Shown here: piece by piece, positions 22,371 through 31,570 of the stretch
How the letters are laid out: each line of letters starts with the position of its first letter
Numbering within the stretch: the stretch's first letter is position 1
Assembly (NCBI GenBank): GCA_946902875.1
Contig: OX336343.1
Location: 5,383,754 to 5,447,753, forward strand
Origin: Nematopogon swammerdamellus
Taxonomy: Eukaryota > Arthropoda > Insecta > Lepidoptera > Adelidae
Direction: 5' to 3'
Length of the DNA stretch: 64,000 nucleotides
Notes under the pieces: model-generated
The model's database searches: none
Seen by the model: the letters and a program-made list of their open reading frames with translations, nothing else
What the model was told of the DNA's origin: nothing
Translations under genes and position numbers: made by a program

Positions 22371-23217
22371 TTGGAAATGTTACAAAACACCTTTGAGGAA
22401 ATATTATATAGAGTTCTCGCTCCGAAGAAATATACAGAGAAGCGGTGTTCGAGCGGCTGAGGTTTGGGGTAAGGTAGCGGGGAGGCAGAGCGCAGAGTCG
22501 AGCGGGAGAGGGGAGCACGCGCGGGGCGGGAAGCGTGTGGGAGACGGTCTGGCGGCCGGTGTGGGGGGCTCGCGCGTGGCGGGAAGCGTGCGGGAGAGAG
22601 GCAAGGGGTAGGGAGAACGATCGCACTCGTGCGTCGGTGTGCATATTGTCTTTTCCACAGAGCATCAAATGCGCGCGCCCGCCCCTCCTAGAGGCGCCCT
22701 GAGCGCGATTTCCCTACAACACCGTTGAAGCCTGTGGGCGTGGCCTATGACTTACATATGTGTGTTGTGCGTGTGCATTTGTTTTGTGCGTGTGCCTAAC
22801 TTGCTCCTCTTTGTGTGTAGTGTCGATACTAGCACACACACACACATACGAAGCGCTAGCAGCACTGCGTGTAGTTTTTGGGTTTCAAATATTATCGCTT
22901 AGGGCGACTCTAGTAGGGGGCGCGCGCGGTAGGTATTTGATGCTCTGTGGTCTTTTCATTCTAACACTTCATCTCCAGATTCGCCATCGCACCTTCGCAT
23001 CGACGAAGATGTGTAAATGTATTAGTTTAAAGTAGGCGAGGCGCGATCGCAGCAGGCAGGCGACGACTGCGCGCTGCGGCCTCTCGCGCTCGACTAAGAG
23101 ACTTGATGATCGTGAACCGCAACTAGGTGGAACATGTGAGCTAGTCGAGTGATTGATCTAGTACGTAATATATCTTTGCAAAACACACATTTAAAAGTTG
23201 GAAATGTTACAAAACAC
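22371..23217. other. GC-rich block between 20-bp direct repeats
   Basis: TTGGAAATGTTACAAAACAC occurs exactly at 22371-22390 and 23198-23217. The 807 bp between are GC-rich and include G-rich runs, a hAT-like MITE (22656-22949) and a region rich in GCGC (23040-23100). It may be an inserted segment with a long target duplication. Confidence 0.45.
22656..22949. mobile_element. hAT-like MITE, 294 bp, with 8-bp duplication
   Basis: Terminal inverted repeats begin CACAGAGCATCAAAT, and the flanking 8-mers GTCTTTTC (22648-22655 and 22950-22957) are identical. It has no coding capacity. The interior includes CGCCCTGAGCGCGATTTC and a TG-rich stretch. A homologous inverted copy is at 60512-60800. The 8-bp duplication and C-A-rich ends fit the hAT superfamily. 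Confidence 0.8.
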
Positions 23218-23219
23218 AC

Positions 23220-24070
23220 AGCCGACTGTACTCAAAAGTTTTCATAGTAAAATCATTGCAGTGCGTTTTCCTGCGTAGTGGGTATGTAGGATGCCGGGTG
23301 AGCTCAAATACTGAAATAATGTTGATAGGAAACTTTATTTACATGTTAATCCAAGCAGACGCGACGCGCGCCGCGCCGTCTCAGCTGAACATGTGTGGGT
23401 GTTCATCAGGGTTGCCAGGTTGCCCTGATAAATAAGGTGGAATTTTTTCACCAAAAAAATAAAAATACCCTATGATTTTTCGGGTTAGATTTTTTCTCAA
23501 AATACCTTAGATTTTTTGGGGGACCGTTTCATAATACGGAGGCAGTAAGGAAATATATAAATAATTTATAGACATAGTATTAAAAAAAATCAATTAAATC
23601 ACCTGCAAGCAGTCTTTCAACAATCTTCTATATATTAATACGTGAAGCAAAAACTTTGTACCCCTTTTTACGAAAATTGTCCAGACGGAGGAGTATGAAA
23701 TTTCGCACACTTATAGTTTATATTATAGAGAAGGAGTGCAGAATGCTAATATTTTTAAAAAATTATTCATAAAAAATCAATGACGTATTATCTTTGTAAA
23801 AAATACAATAAATCATTAAAAAAACCATTACACACACTACCATGTATTTGACACACAAGCATATATAATCTTTTGATTATTGTTTGTCTTTAATCTGTGA
23901 TTATAGAAGTATAGTCTTTGAAAATAGAACCTTATTAATGTTCAAATTAATAATAATTTAAATTAATTATGGTCGAATTTCGACCACAGGGCGACCACTA
24001 GTTTGAGTAATTAAGTGTGCGCGCCAAAATTAAAAAAAAAAACAAGGACATTTCATAGTCCTCGTTGCTT
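23220..24070. other. Unassigned AT-rich interval
   Basis: It includes the phrase ATATATTAATACGTGAAGCA (23627), common in insect repeats, and a short inverted motif GGTCGAATTTCGACC (23970). No gene was seen. Confidence 0.25.
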
Positions 24071-24144
24071 ATAATAATACGTGGGTGGATTGAAAAGTTC
24101 GCGGCCTGACTATGAAAGAATAGACATACAGTTTTCAAATTATT

Positions 24145-25090
24145 TTATTTTTCGACATAATCTCTATGACGCTCAATACATTTCTTCCATCTTGTTTCTA
24201 ATAACGTTATGCAATTTTTAAAAAATGTTTCACCGAGGCCCTCAAAAAAGACGTCTACTGCTGCTTCAACCTCATTATTACAGGAAATTTCTTTCCTCCT
24301 AGGTGTTTTTTCACATTTGGGAACAGGTGGAGGTCCGATGGAGCCAAATCCGGCGAATAAGGCGGGTGGTGCAGCAACTCAAAGCCGCAAGTGTGGATTT
24401 CCGCCATAGATTGCAATGAGGTGTGAACTCGCGCGTTGTCTTGGTGAAGGAGTACTCTCGTAGTCAGCATTCCAGGTCGTTTTATTTTCATTTCTTCACG
24501 TAAATTACGCAGTAGAGAGCAGTAGTAGTCGGAGTTTATGGTTGCACCCTTTTCGAGGTAATCCACCATGATAATGCCCTTTGCATCCCAAAAAACAGAA
24601 GCCATAACCTTTTTTGCCGACAGAACTGCCTTTGCTTTCTTTGGGGGCGGAGAACCAGTACGTCTCCACTGTTTAGACTGTAATTTTGACTCTGCGGTAT
24701 AGTGGTGCACCCATGTTTCATCCATTGTTACAAATCTTTCCAAAAATTCTTGCGGATCCGCTTCATATAGCTCCAAACAGTCGCCGGAAATGGTTAGTCG
24801 GGTTCGTTTTTGTTCAACTGAAAGGAGTCGTGGCACCCATCTGGCTGACACCTTAGTAAAGCCAAAGAGTTTGTATTACGTCGCTGCGCAGCGACGTAAT
24901 ACAAACTCTTTGAGTAAAGCCCAGTTCATTAACAAGATTTTTTTTAGTTCTTTCATATGAGATGTGCAGCTCCTCCGCTATCTCTGAGATCTTCAATCGT
25001 CGGTCTGCCATGATCATGTCGCAAATTTTTTCCACGTTTTCTTGAGTAGTCGACGTTGCAGGTCTACCAGAGCGAGGGTCATCTTTAAGG
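24145..25090 (-). pseudogene. mariner transposase, broken
   Basis: Transposase of the cut-and-paste DD34D type. On the minus strand it begins near the D-D-P-R-S-G-R-P linker, continues through a helix-turn-helix (DRRLKISEIAEELHISYERT) and the W-V-P-R-L-L motif. The catalytic triad is visible: D in M-D-E-T-W, D in H-Q-D-N-A-R, and D in L-A-P-S-D, with 34 residues between the last two. Defects: the first DNA-binding helix region is missing; a 50-bp palindrome with 8-bp duplication interrupts codons at 24863-24920; a frameshift near 24285 separates the body from a C-terminal part that then runs to TAA at 24145-24147. Not functional. Confidence 0.85.
24863..24912. mobile_element. 50-bp perfect palindrome, TIR-only insertion
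   Basis: Each 25-bp arm begins CAAAGAGTTTGTATTACGTC. It is flanked by identical 8-mers AGTAAAGC (24855-24862 and 24913-24920). Removing it plus one 8-mer closes the mariner reading frame locally, which proves it is an insertion. A near-identical 49-bp copy is at 28527-28575. Confidence 0.85.
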
Positions 25091-25406
25091 GCCGCGAACT
25101 TTTCAATCCACCTACGTATATTTTACCGTGAACAGAACGTCGAAAACATGGACTGTACACGGTAAACAAACGTGAACACCTGGCGACCCTGGTGTTCATA
25201 GTTATTTATTATGTACGAGCGGTTTTTTTTTCTCGGCACGTTCTTTACACCAGTCGACCATTGCAACAGCATTTGTGGACGCGTCAGGCTATAGTAGACA
25301 AACTATAAGCGTGCGATACATTTTGAACTTCGCATATGCCAGCATATACGAAACTCTTGAAAAACAGATATCATTATTCTGTTCAAGACATGAAAGCGTT
25401 GCTAGT

Positions 25407-25452
25407 GGCAGATACGCCAAATTGGTCTGTCGACCAATTTGGCGTATCTGCC
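25407..25452. repeat. 46-bp palindrome
   Basis: 21-bp perfect arms (GGCAGATACGCCAAATTGGT + C) flank a TGTC loop. No flanking direct duplication is visible. The surrounding 25130-25900 has no supported gene; (AAAT)n at 25836-25853 marks a LINE-like tail. Confidence 0.65.
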
Positions 25453-25929
25453 CACTTGAGCATTTCATATAGTTTTTATTGATTGAAAATTTTCCATACG
25501 TAGGTATTTTTCGATGTACTGTTGGCGCCGAACAAAAACGTTCATTTCTATCGTAGATCTCCGTACATACAAGCATAGTAATATAATGATTCTTGCCGCA
25601 GAAATTCGTGAAGTCAGCAACCCCAAGAAAATTTTCAGGTTTACAAGAGGCCAAAATAAAAATTGTCGATGATAAAATGATAAAAATGTAGTATTGTAAT
25701 TAAGAAGATCAAATTTAGTTTTGTAACTTTGTAGTAACAAAGTTCCACTTTTTAATTAAGCCAGTAGGCTTAATTTTTTTAAATTTATATATTGTAACTT
25801 GTTTAATGTACATTGTAGCTGCTAAGTTTCCAAAATAAATAAATAAATAAATAACAGGTAGACGGCACAAGCAGGCAGCACCTGATTGCAGGCCAGAAAA
25901 GAGAAAATGAACCATTTTGAAAAACACAT

Positions 25930-26430
25930 TAAATAAATACTTCAGTCAGTCAGTCAGTCAGCGTGTAAGCATCCACTGCTGGACATACGCCTCTCCAATT
26001 TTCCTCCAGTCCTCCCGGCCTTCAGCGGTACGGAACCACTGCTTTCCGCCAACGTACTTGATGTCGTCGTCCCACCTGGCGGGTGGTCTTCCCACACTCC
26101 GTTTTCCTGTCCACGGCCGCCAGTGTAGGACACGGTTACTCCAACGGTCGTCGTCTCTTCGGCTGACGTGCCCAGCCCATTGCCACTTGAGCTTAGCCAC
26201 CCGGTATCCAATATCGACTACTTTGGTGCGTCGGCGGATTGCCTCGTTACGCACCATTATCACGTAGCGTTATTCCCAGCATGGCTCGCTCCATTGCTCG
26301 CTGGGCAACTTTCAACCTTTGGACAACACCGACCGTCAGCGTCCACGTTTCACACCCGTACGTCATAACCGGGAGGACACACTGGTCATATTATACGGGT
26401 TTTTAAATTTTGCGGAAGATCAGCCCTCAG
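25930..26430 (-). pseudogene. RTE-type LINE C-terminus
   Basis: The minus-strand reading shows Q-C-V-L-P-V-M-T-Y-G, K-V-A-Q-R-A-M-E-R, W-Q-W-A-G-H-V and K-R-S-V-G-R-P-P-A-R-W, ending E-A-Y-V-Q-Q-W. This is the conserved C-terminal region after the reverse transcriptase of lepidopteran RTE-like elements. It is spread over more than one frame, so it is decayed. The 3' end is a (CAGT/CTGA)n run at 25943-25961 instead of poly(A). Confidence 0.75.
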
Positions 26431-26609
26431 GGCTAAATAAATACTTAATACTTACGAATTCAATGCTTCTGAGTAAGTTTTCCTTATTTATAGCAAAGAT
26501 ACCTTATATTTTTTCTGAACGCAAATAGTATGATAGGCTCAGAACTACATCCACCAGTCCCATATAAAAAAAAGATGCATTGGCGCGGACCTAAATGGAA
26601 GAGTTTTAA

Positions 26610-26710
26610 ATTTTAATGCAAGTCAGTCAGTCAGTCAGTCATCGTGTATGCGTCCACTGCTGGACATACGCTTCTTCAATTTTCCTCCAGTTTAGTTCGC
26701 TTTCACTGCG
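26610..26710 (-). repeat. RTE 3'-end fragment
   Basis: A short copy of the same 3' end: (AGTC)n at 26621-26641, then GTCCACTGCTGGACATACGC. Confidence 0.6.
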
Positions 26711-26782
26711 AGTTATCCTTCGGTGGCAGAGTTTTATCCAGACCGCTTTTACAACACGCTCGTATGTAAGAAATGTCTCTAA

Positions 26783-26927
26783 TGCCCACTTGCACCAACA
26801 CGAGTTTAGAGTTAAATAGCGAGTTATGGATTTAAACGCGGTTCAAACGCGGTTCCCACATACAACGGGTGCTAGTTTAACGAGTTAAACTGGTTTATAG
26901 TTAAATTCGTGTTGGTGCAAGTGGGCC
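26783..26927. mobile_element. Tourist-like MITE, TAA duplication
   Basis: 145 bp with ends (G/T)GCCCACTTGCACCAACAC and its inverse, flanked by TAA on both sides (26780-26782, 26928-26930). The 3-bp T(A/T)A duplication fits PIF/Harbinger-type MITEs. An inverted relative lies at 61392-61526. Confidence 0.75.
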
Positions 26928-26964
26928 TAAGAGACATAAGTCCGCCTTTGAACCTAATGCAAGT

Positions 26965-27383
26965 TGTGTTATGGAAACTGACACTGTTGTAATCTGTCTA
27001 AATGCTGTGCTGTTGTCTACATCACCTACAACATCCGTGATGTCAGCCCACAACACCGGGTGAACTAGGGTGCCATGTCAGTGCTTCCCTTAATTTCATG
27101 TCGGCTACACTGAATTGGACGGAAAACTCGAACTATTTGTATAGCCCTTGTCGATGCATAGCCGTTTCGACCGACGTTTCATTCAGTGCGGTGGTACCAA
27201 CCCGAGCGGAATAAACCCTACCACCTAGTAAGGTAAGAAAGGGAAGGGACCTACAGTTTTACGTGGAGTCCGAACCACGGTCAGCCTCCAACGGTCGAGC
27301 GGTCACCCATCCAAGTATACTGACCGCGCCCAGGTGTGTTTAACAACAGCCGACCTACCGCACCACTGAGCTATCGAGGCTGA
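26965..27383 (-). repeat. SINE-A copy, minus strand
   Basis: Long copy with GAAACTGACACTGTTG at the 3' side, GGTGGTACCAACCCGAGC body, and the 5S-like and tRNA-like head at 27295-27383. It carries an internal insertion near 26985-27010. Confidence 0.65.
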
Positions 27384-27430
27384 CTACTTCTTATTTACTG
27401 ACTACTTATTTTTTACTTCCTGTAAGTACC

Positions 27431-28041
27431 TAATTATTATGTTATTGTAAATGTTTTGGAGACCTACAGTACTCGCCCTTGTAATTATTATGTTATTGTA
27501 AATGTTTTGGAGACCTACAGTACTCGCCCTTGTAATTATTATGTTATTGTAAATGTTTTGGAGACCTACAGTACTCGCCCTTGTAATTATTATGTTATTG
27601 TAAATGTTTTGGAGACCTACAGTACTCGCCCTTGTAATTATTATGTTATTTTAAATGTTTTGGAGACCTACAGTACTTGCCCTTGTAATTATTATGTTAT
27701 TGTAAATGTTTTGGAGACCTACAGTACTCGCCCTTGTAATTATTATATTATTGTAAATGTTTTGGAGACCTACAGTACTCGCCTTGTAATTATTATGTTA
27801 TTGTAAATGTTTTGGAGACCTACAGTACTCGCCCTTGTAATTATTATGTTATTGTAAATGTTTTGGAGACCTACAGTACTCGCCCTTGTAATTATTATGT
27901 TATTGTAAATGTTTTGGAGACCTACAGTACTCGCCCTTGTAATTATTATGTTATTGTAAATGTTTTGGAGACCTACAGTACTCGCCCTTGTAATTATTAT
28001 GTTATTGTAAATGTTTTGGAGACCTACAGTACTCGCCCTTG
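27431..28041. repeat. Minisatellite, 51-bp unit, about 12 copies
   Basis: The unit contains TATGTTATTGTAAATG and TTTTGGAGACCTACAGTACT. Copies are nearly identical; one is a base short near 27783. Because 51 is a multiple of three, the array reads as a repeated 17-residue peptide in one frame, which is a by-product and is broken by the one-base deletion. Confidence 0.9.
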
Positions 28042-28099
28042 TATTTACTGTTAGCTATTTATAGATTCAATCAATGAAAAGTAAAAGAACAAGATGGCT

Positions 28100-28205
28100 G
28101 CTGGGATTGAGCCGACAAATACATACATACATACATATCACACACGCTTAATCCCGACAATCGGGGTAAGCAGAGTAATCGGTGTTGTGCTGCAATAACT
28201 CTGGT
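28100..28205 (-). repeat. SINE-B 3' fragment, minus strand
   Basis: Begins (CATA)n, then CCCGACAATCGGGGTAAGCA and CGGTGTTGTGCTGCAATA, the reverse of the SINE-B end. After it, 28318-28400 has an imperfect 11-12-bp tandem (CCCGCCCGGCTC). Confidence 0.55.
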
Positions 28206-28526
28206 CAATAGCTGTGAGCGGACAAAATGTATACAAAATAACATGTATATAGTTACTGGGCACAACTGTCTCAAAAGTCATCTCCACATAAGAGGCAGAT
28301 ATACGTTAGTTAGACGAAGCGAGAGACGGACATCCGGGCGGAGCGTCCCGCCCGGCTCCCGCTCGGCTCCCGCCCGGTTCCCGCCCGGCTCGTTTCACTT
28401 AGATGGCGAACTGTAAATATGAATGAAAACTTGGAACAATGCATCTAACGGCTGGATAGAGAACTACAATGGGCCTAGATTAAAAATATACATAGGTACA
28501 AGTACAACTACGTTCAATGTATTTTA

Positions 28527-28575
28527 CAAAGAGTTTGTATTACGTCGCGCGCAGCGACGTAATACAAACTATTTG
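28527..28575. mobile_element. 49-bp palindrome, TIR-only insertion
   Basis: Same arms as 24863-24912 (CAAAGAGTTTGTATTACGTC) with one mismatch near the end. It is flanked by identical 8-mers GTATTTTA (28519-28526 and 28576-28583). Confidence 0.85.
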
Positions 28576-28584
28576 GTATTTTAT

Positions 28585-28705
28585 CTATTTCCTGCCAAGT
28601 AAAGCTGGCGTTTTCTAAAAGGGGCGTAAAAAGGCTCCTGTCAAGCCAACATGGCATTCGCAATCCCCCGTGCATCACATAATGTCCATGGGCATCGTTA
28701 GACAC
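28585..28705 (+). repeat. LINE C-terminal fragment, plus strand
   Basis: Reading the + strand gives A-G-L-x-C-H-S-Q-S-P like codons around CATGGCATTCGCAATCCC and TCCATGGGCATCGTTAGACA. It is the opposite orientation to 42.4, 50.6 and 51.7 kb. Confidence 0.45.
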
Positions 28706-28839
28706 CTACTTGTGATGCATAGAAAAAATGTTCAGCGTTTTGAAGATTTATAATACGATGGTAGATTTTAGAGCAGTACCTATTTTGTTTGGAAACTCAA
28801 ATTGAAGATCTAATAAACTTATTAGTTAAAAAAACTACA

Positions 28840-29345
28840 TACCGCCCGCTGTATCCCGACAATCGGGGTAAGCAGAGTAGTCGGCGTTGCGCTGAAAGTA
28901 CTGTTGTAAATTACAGCAACACACCGTCCACCACGTTTAGCAAAGTATTAGGACAAGATAACTATCAAGCAGCAAGTAAGGCACGAAGACGCACCTGCCA
29001 CAAGACTCAGTGGAAGGACCGTGCAAATGTGAGAGGTGGCTAGCCTGTCGCCCTTATGCACGGCATTTGTACTTTTCTTTATGTAAACCAGCATGGGTGG
29101 CCGTGCCGAGAGACCAATGGTGCAGTCGACAGAGCCAAAATCACCTCTCTTCGCGAAACCACGCTCAGTTAGGTGCCATGCCAGCAGATTTGCGGACTGT
29201 TGCTAGGCTGCCTAGACCGTTAATACGACGCTTGAAGACACCCAGGTTAAAGGATTATTCCTTAGTCGCCTTTTACGACACGTACGGGGAGAGTTGCAGT
29301 GGGGCTATAATTTATAAGTACCGACCCCACACGGTACTTAAAAAA
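28840..29345 (-). repeat. SINE-B copy split by Repeat C
   Basis: SINE-B sequence runs on the minus strand at 28840-29050 and resumes at 29250-29345 (CTTAGTCGCCTTTTACGACA, GACCCCACACGGTACTT). Between them, 29080-29245 is a Repeat C copy (ACCAGCATGGGTGGCCGTGC), so Repeat C inserted later. Confidence 0.6.
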
Positions 29346-29449
29346 TCTAGTAGTACAAATTACATAAAGAACAGTAACATAATATAACATCGAGTTCTTA
29401 TAAGTACCTACTTACCTATTTGTATAAAAGAAATATGGATTATTTTTAA

Positions 29450-29905
29450 CCGACTTCAAAAAAGGAGGAGGTTCTATGTTCGGCTGTATGTATTTTTTTT
29501 TTATGTATGTTCAGCAATATCTTCCCCAATTGTGAACCGATTTCGATGATTCTTTTTGTGTTCGGTTCTAGCTCCAAGGTGGTCCCATTTTTTTTTGGTC
29601 AAGATCGGATTGGAAAGCGAGGCGGAATCGCGAGGCCGAAGGCCGAGTGATTCCGCCGAATACATTAATAGCAAATAAAAATTACTAAAAAAAACTGTGA
29701 AATAAAAAACTATTTAAAAAAATATAAAAACCGCCTTCAAAAATTTATGAAATAAAAAAATAAAAATCGAACCCTAGAGTTGAAGGCGGTGGTGCTAAAG
29801 CAAGCAAAAATAACCGACCGCCTTCAACTCTAGGGTTCGATTTTTATTTTTTTATTTCATAAATTTTTTAAGGCGGTTTTTATATTTTTTTATTATACAA
29901 ATAGT
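29450..29905. mobile_element. Foldback composite, copy 4
   Basis: Begins ACCGACTTCAAAAAAGGAGG, includes GGCGGAATCGCGAGGCCGAA at 29620 and foldback arms at 29725-29795 and 29818-29890. The loop is only about 20 bp here, much shorter than in copies 1 and 2. Confidence 0.65.
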
Positions 29906-29924
29906 TTTATACAAATAATCCACC

Positions 29925-30128
29925 CACAGCAGGTCAATCATGTCACCATAAGGCATAAGGTCACCTTCATGCCTTACTTGCTGCTTGATGTAGTTATCTT
30001 GTCCGAATAATTTTCTAAACGTGGTGGTCGATGTTGCGCTGTAATTTAAAAGAGTACTTGCAGCACAACACCGATTACTCTGCTTACCCCGATTGTCGGG
30101 ATATGGCGTTAGATATGTATGTATGTAA
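29925..30128 (+). repeat. SINE-B 3' half
   Basis: CATGCCTTACTTGCTGCTTG through CCCCGATTGTCGGGATATGG and (ATGT)n. Confidence 0.6.
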
Positions 30129-30344
30129 ATATGGATTCGACTACGTTACTGAAAAACTACAAATAAATCGCTTCAATCGTCTTCTCTTTCAAAACCTACG
30201 TTCAATAACCTATTCAAAGTCAATGCCAGCCATATTATTTGAAATATATATATATATCTGATGTTAGGCTGCTTTCACACTAGACGATGACGGCACGACG
30301 GGCGGTAACGTCACGAATCGTCATGGCGGCAGTAGAGATCAAAA

Positions 30345-30659
30345 ACCGGCCAAGTGCGTATCGCCGGCCCGTATCGCCATGCCACGGCCAGCGCTACTCA
30401 CTCCATCTAGATGGCGTGTTATGAAATGCTTCATATTAGTTAATGTCATGCTTCATAATCTATTCAGTAGATGGCGCCCGCGCATACACTTTTTGGTTTC
30501 TTCTATGGGAACCCCCGTGAATTTTTTACTTTTTCTTATTTTTATTATTTGTTGTTATATCGGCCATAATAACACATTTTTTGTGAAAATTTCAACGGGC
30601 TACCTATTACGGTTCAGATGATGAGCCCGAGATGCAGCCCTCGGACACACGGACGGACG

Positions 30660-30694
<35 letters not shown>

Positions 30695-30745
30695 GGCGTA
30701 GGCTTAGTAATAGGGTCCCGTACCTGATACGGAACCCTAAAAATG
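30345..30745 (+). repeat. CCGGCCAAGTGCGAG-family copy
   Basis: Starts AAAACCGGCCAAGTGCG, contains TGGCGTGTTATGAAATGCTT and ATTTTCAACGGGC, a (GGAC/AGAC)n run at 30649-30692 and GGAACCCTAAAAATGTATGA at the end. Confidence 0.65.
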
Positions 30746-30934
30746 TATGAAAACATTTTGACATCGCACTGGACGGCGACGATAACGATGCGTGACGATG
30801 CCGTCACGGTATTTATCATATATTTTAGTCTCGCTGATACCGTCTCGTCGGCCGTTCCGATAGCCTTTATCGTATAGTGCAAAAGTAGTTGCACGCATCG
30901 AATTGGTGGCAACGAAATGAAATAAAATAAAATA

Positions 30935-31320
30935 ATGACGAAAATTTACTTTATTGCACAGTGATAAAAACCCGACTTAAAGCCTAGAGAAAGAAAGGAA
31001 AGAAAGAAAGAAATAAGTATATTTATTCAGCATCAGATGACAGTAACTACAAGTACAATACAATACGTTGAAACGGAAACAGCTCAGCAGAGACGCAGTT
31101 AGATTGCGCGATGATTTTCAGGGACTCCCTTTTTACAATATAAATACCGAAAATATTACAGTGTTAGAAAATAAAATAAAAAATAAAAATTATACAAAAC
31201 AAAACAAAAAACTCAACAACACGCTTAAAGAATATTTATTCGATAAGAAGAAAACTAGTACATAATTAACTAATTTAAAAATTATATAAACTAACTTAAG
31301 AAATAAACTAACTTAAAAAA
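30935..31320 (+). other. LINE-like C-terminal fragment, weak
   Basis: An open frame at 31068-31265 ends in N-T-L-K-E-Y-L-F-D-K-K-K, resembling the last residues of several LINE proteins, but is otherwise lysine/asparagine-rich and may be chance. (GAAA)n occurs at 30990-31008. Confidence 0.25.
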
Positions 31321-31384
31321 AAATTTCATTTAGTGCTTTTGTCCCCGGGATTGTGCCGAGGATGAAAGAATTGAAATATTATTG

Positions 31385-31570
31385 AAGACAAGCTGTGCCC
31401 GCGGCTCCGCCCGTCTTATATTTCACTTCACTGTTAACCTCATAAGCTATTTAGCGTGATAGTAAGTAGCCTATAGTTGATGGGAAGAATCAAGCTATCC
31501 GTAGAATTTTGTTTTATTAAAATCGGTTCAGTGGTTCTCGAGTTATAAGCGGACAGACAGACACTCAGAC
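31385..31570 (+). repeat. RTE-like tail
   Basis: GCTGTGCCCGCGGCTCCGCC, CTATAGTTGATGGGAAGAAT and ATCGGTTCAGTGGTTCTCGA, ending in (ACAG)n. Inverted relative of 21785-22015. Confidence 0.6.

Larger units (their letters stand above)
24080..25116 (-). mobile_element. mariner element with internal deletion
   Basis: Inverted ends read CGTGGGTGGATTGAAAAG... on the left and the reverse complement of CGTAGGTGGATTGAAAAG... on the right, with one mismatch over about 27 bp. TA dinucleotides flank both ends (24078-24079 and 25117-25118). At 1037 bp it is shorter than the usual 1.3 kb. The right inverted repeat runs directly into transposase codons, so the start of the gene and the 5' untranslated region are deleted. 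The gene inside is broken at two further places (own entry). Confidence 0.8.

Noticed and set aside
24255..24851. An active mariner transposase
   Set aside because: Although the DD34D residues are all present, the N-terminus is deleted, the gene is interrupted by a palindrome and the C-terminus is frameshifted.
27431..28041. CRISPR-like regular repeats
   Set aside because: Units are contiguous with no variable spacers, and the genome is a eukaryote; it is a minisatellite.
27456..28054. A repetitive protein (17-residue repeats)
   Set aside because: The frame exists only because the 51-bp unit is a multiple of three; a one-base deletion near 27783 breaks it and no start context or splice signals were seen.
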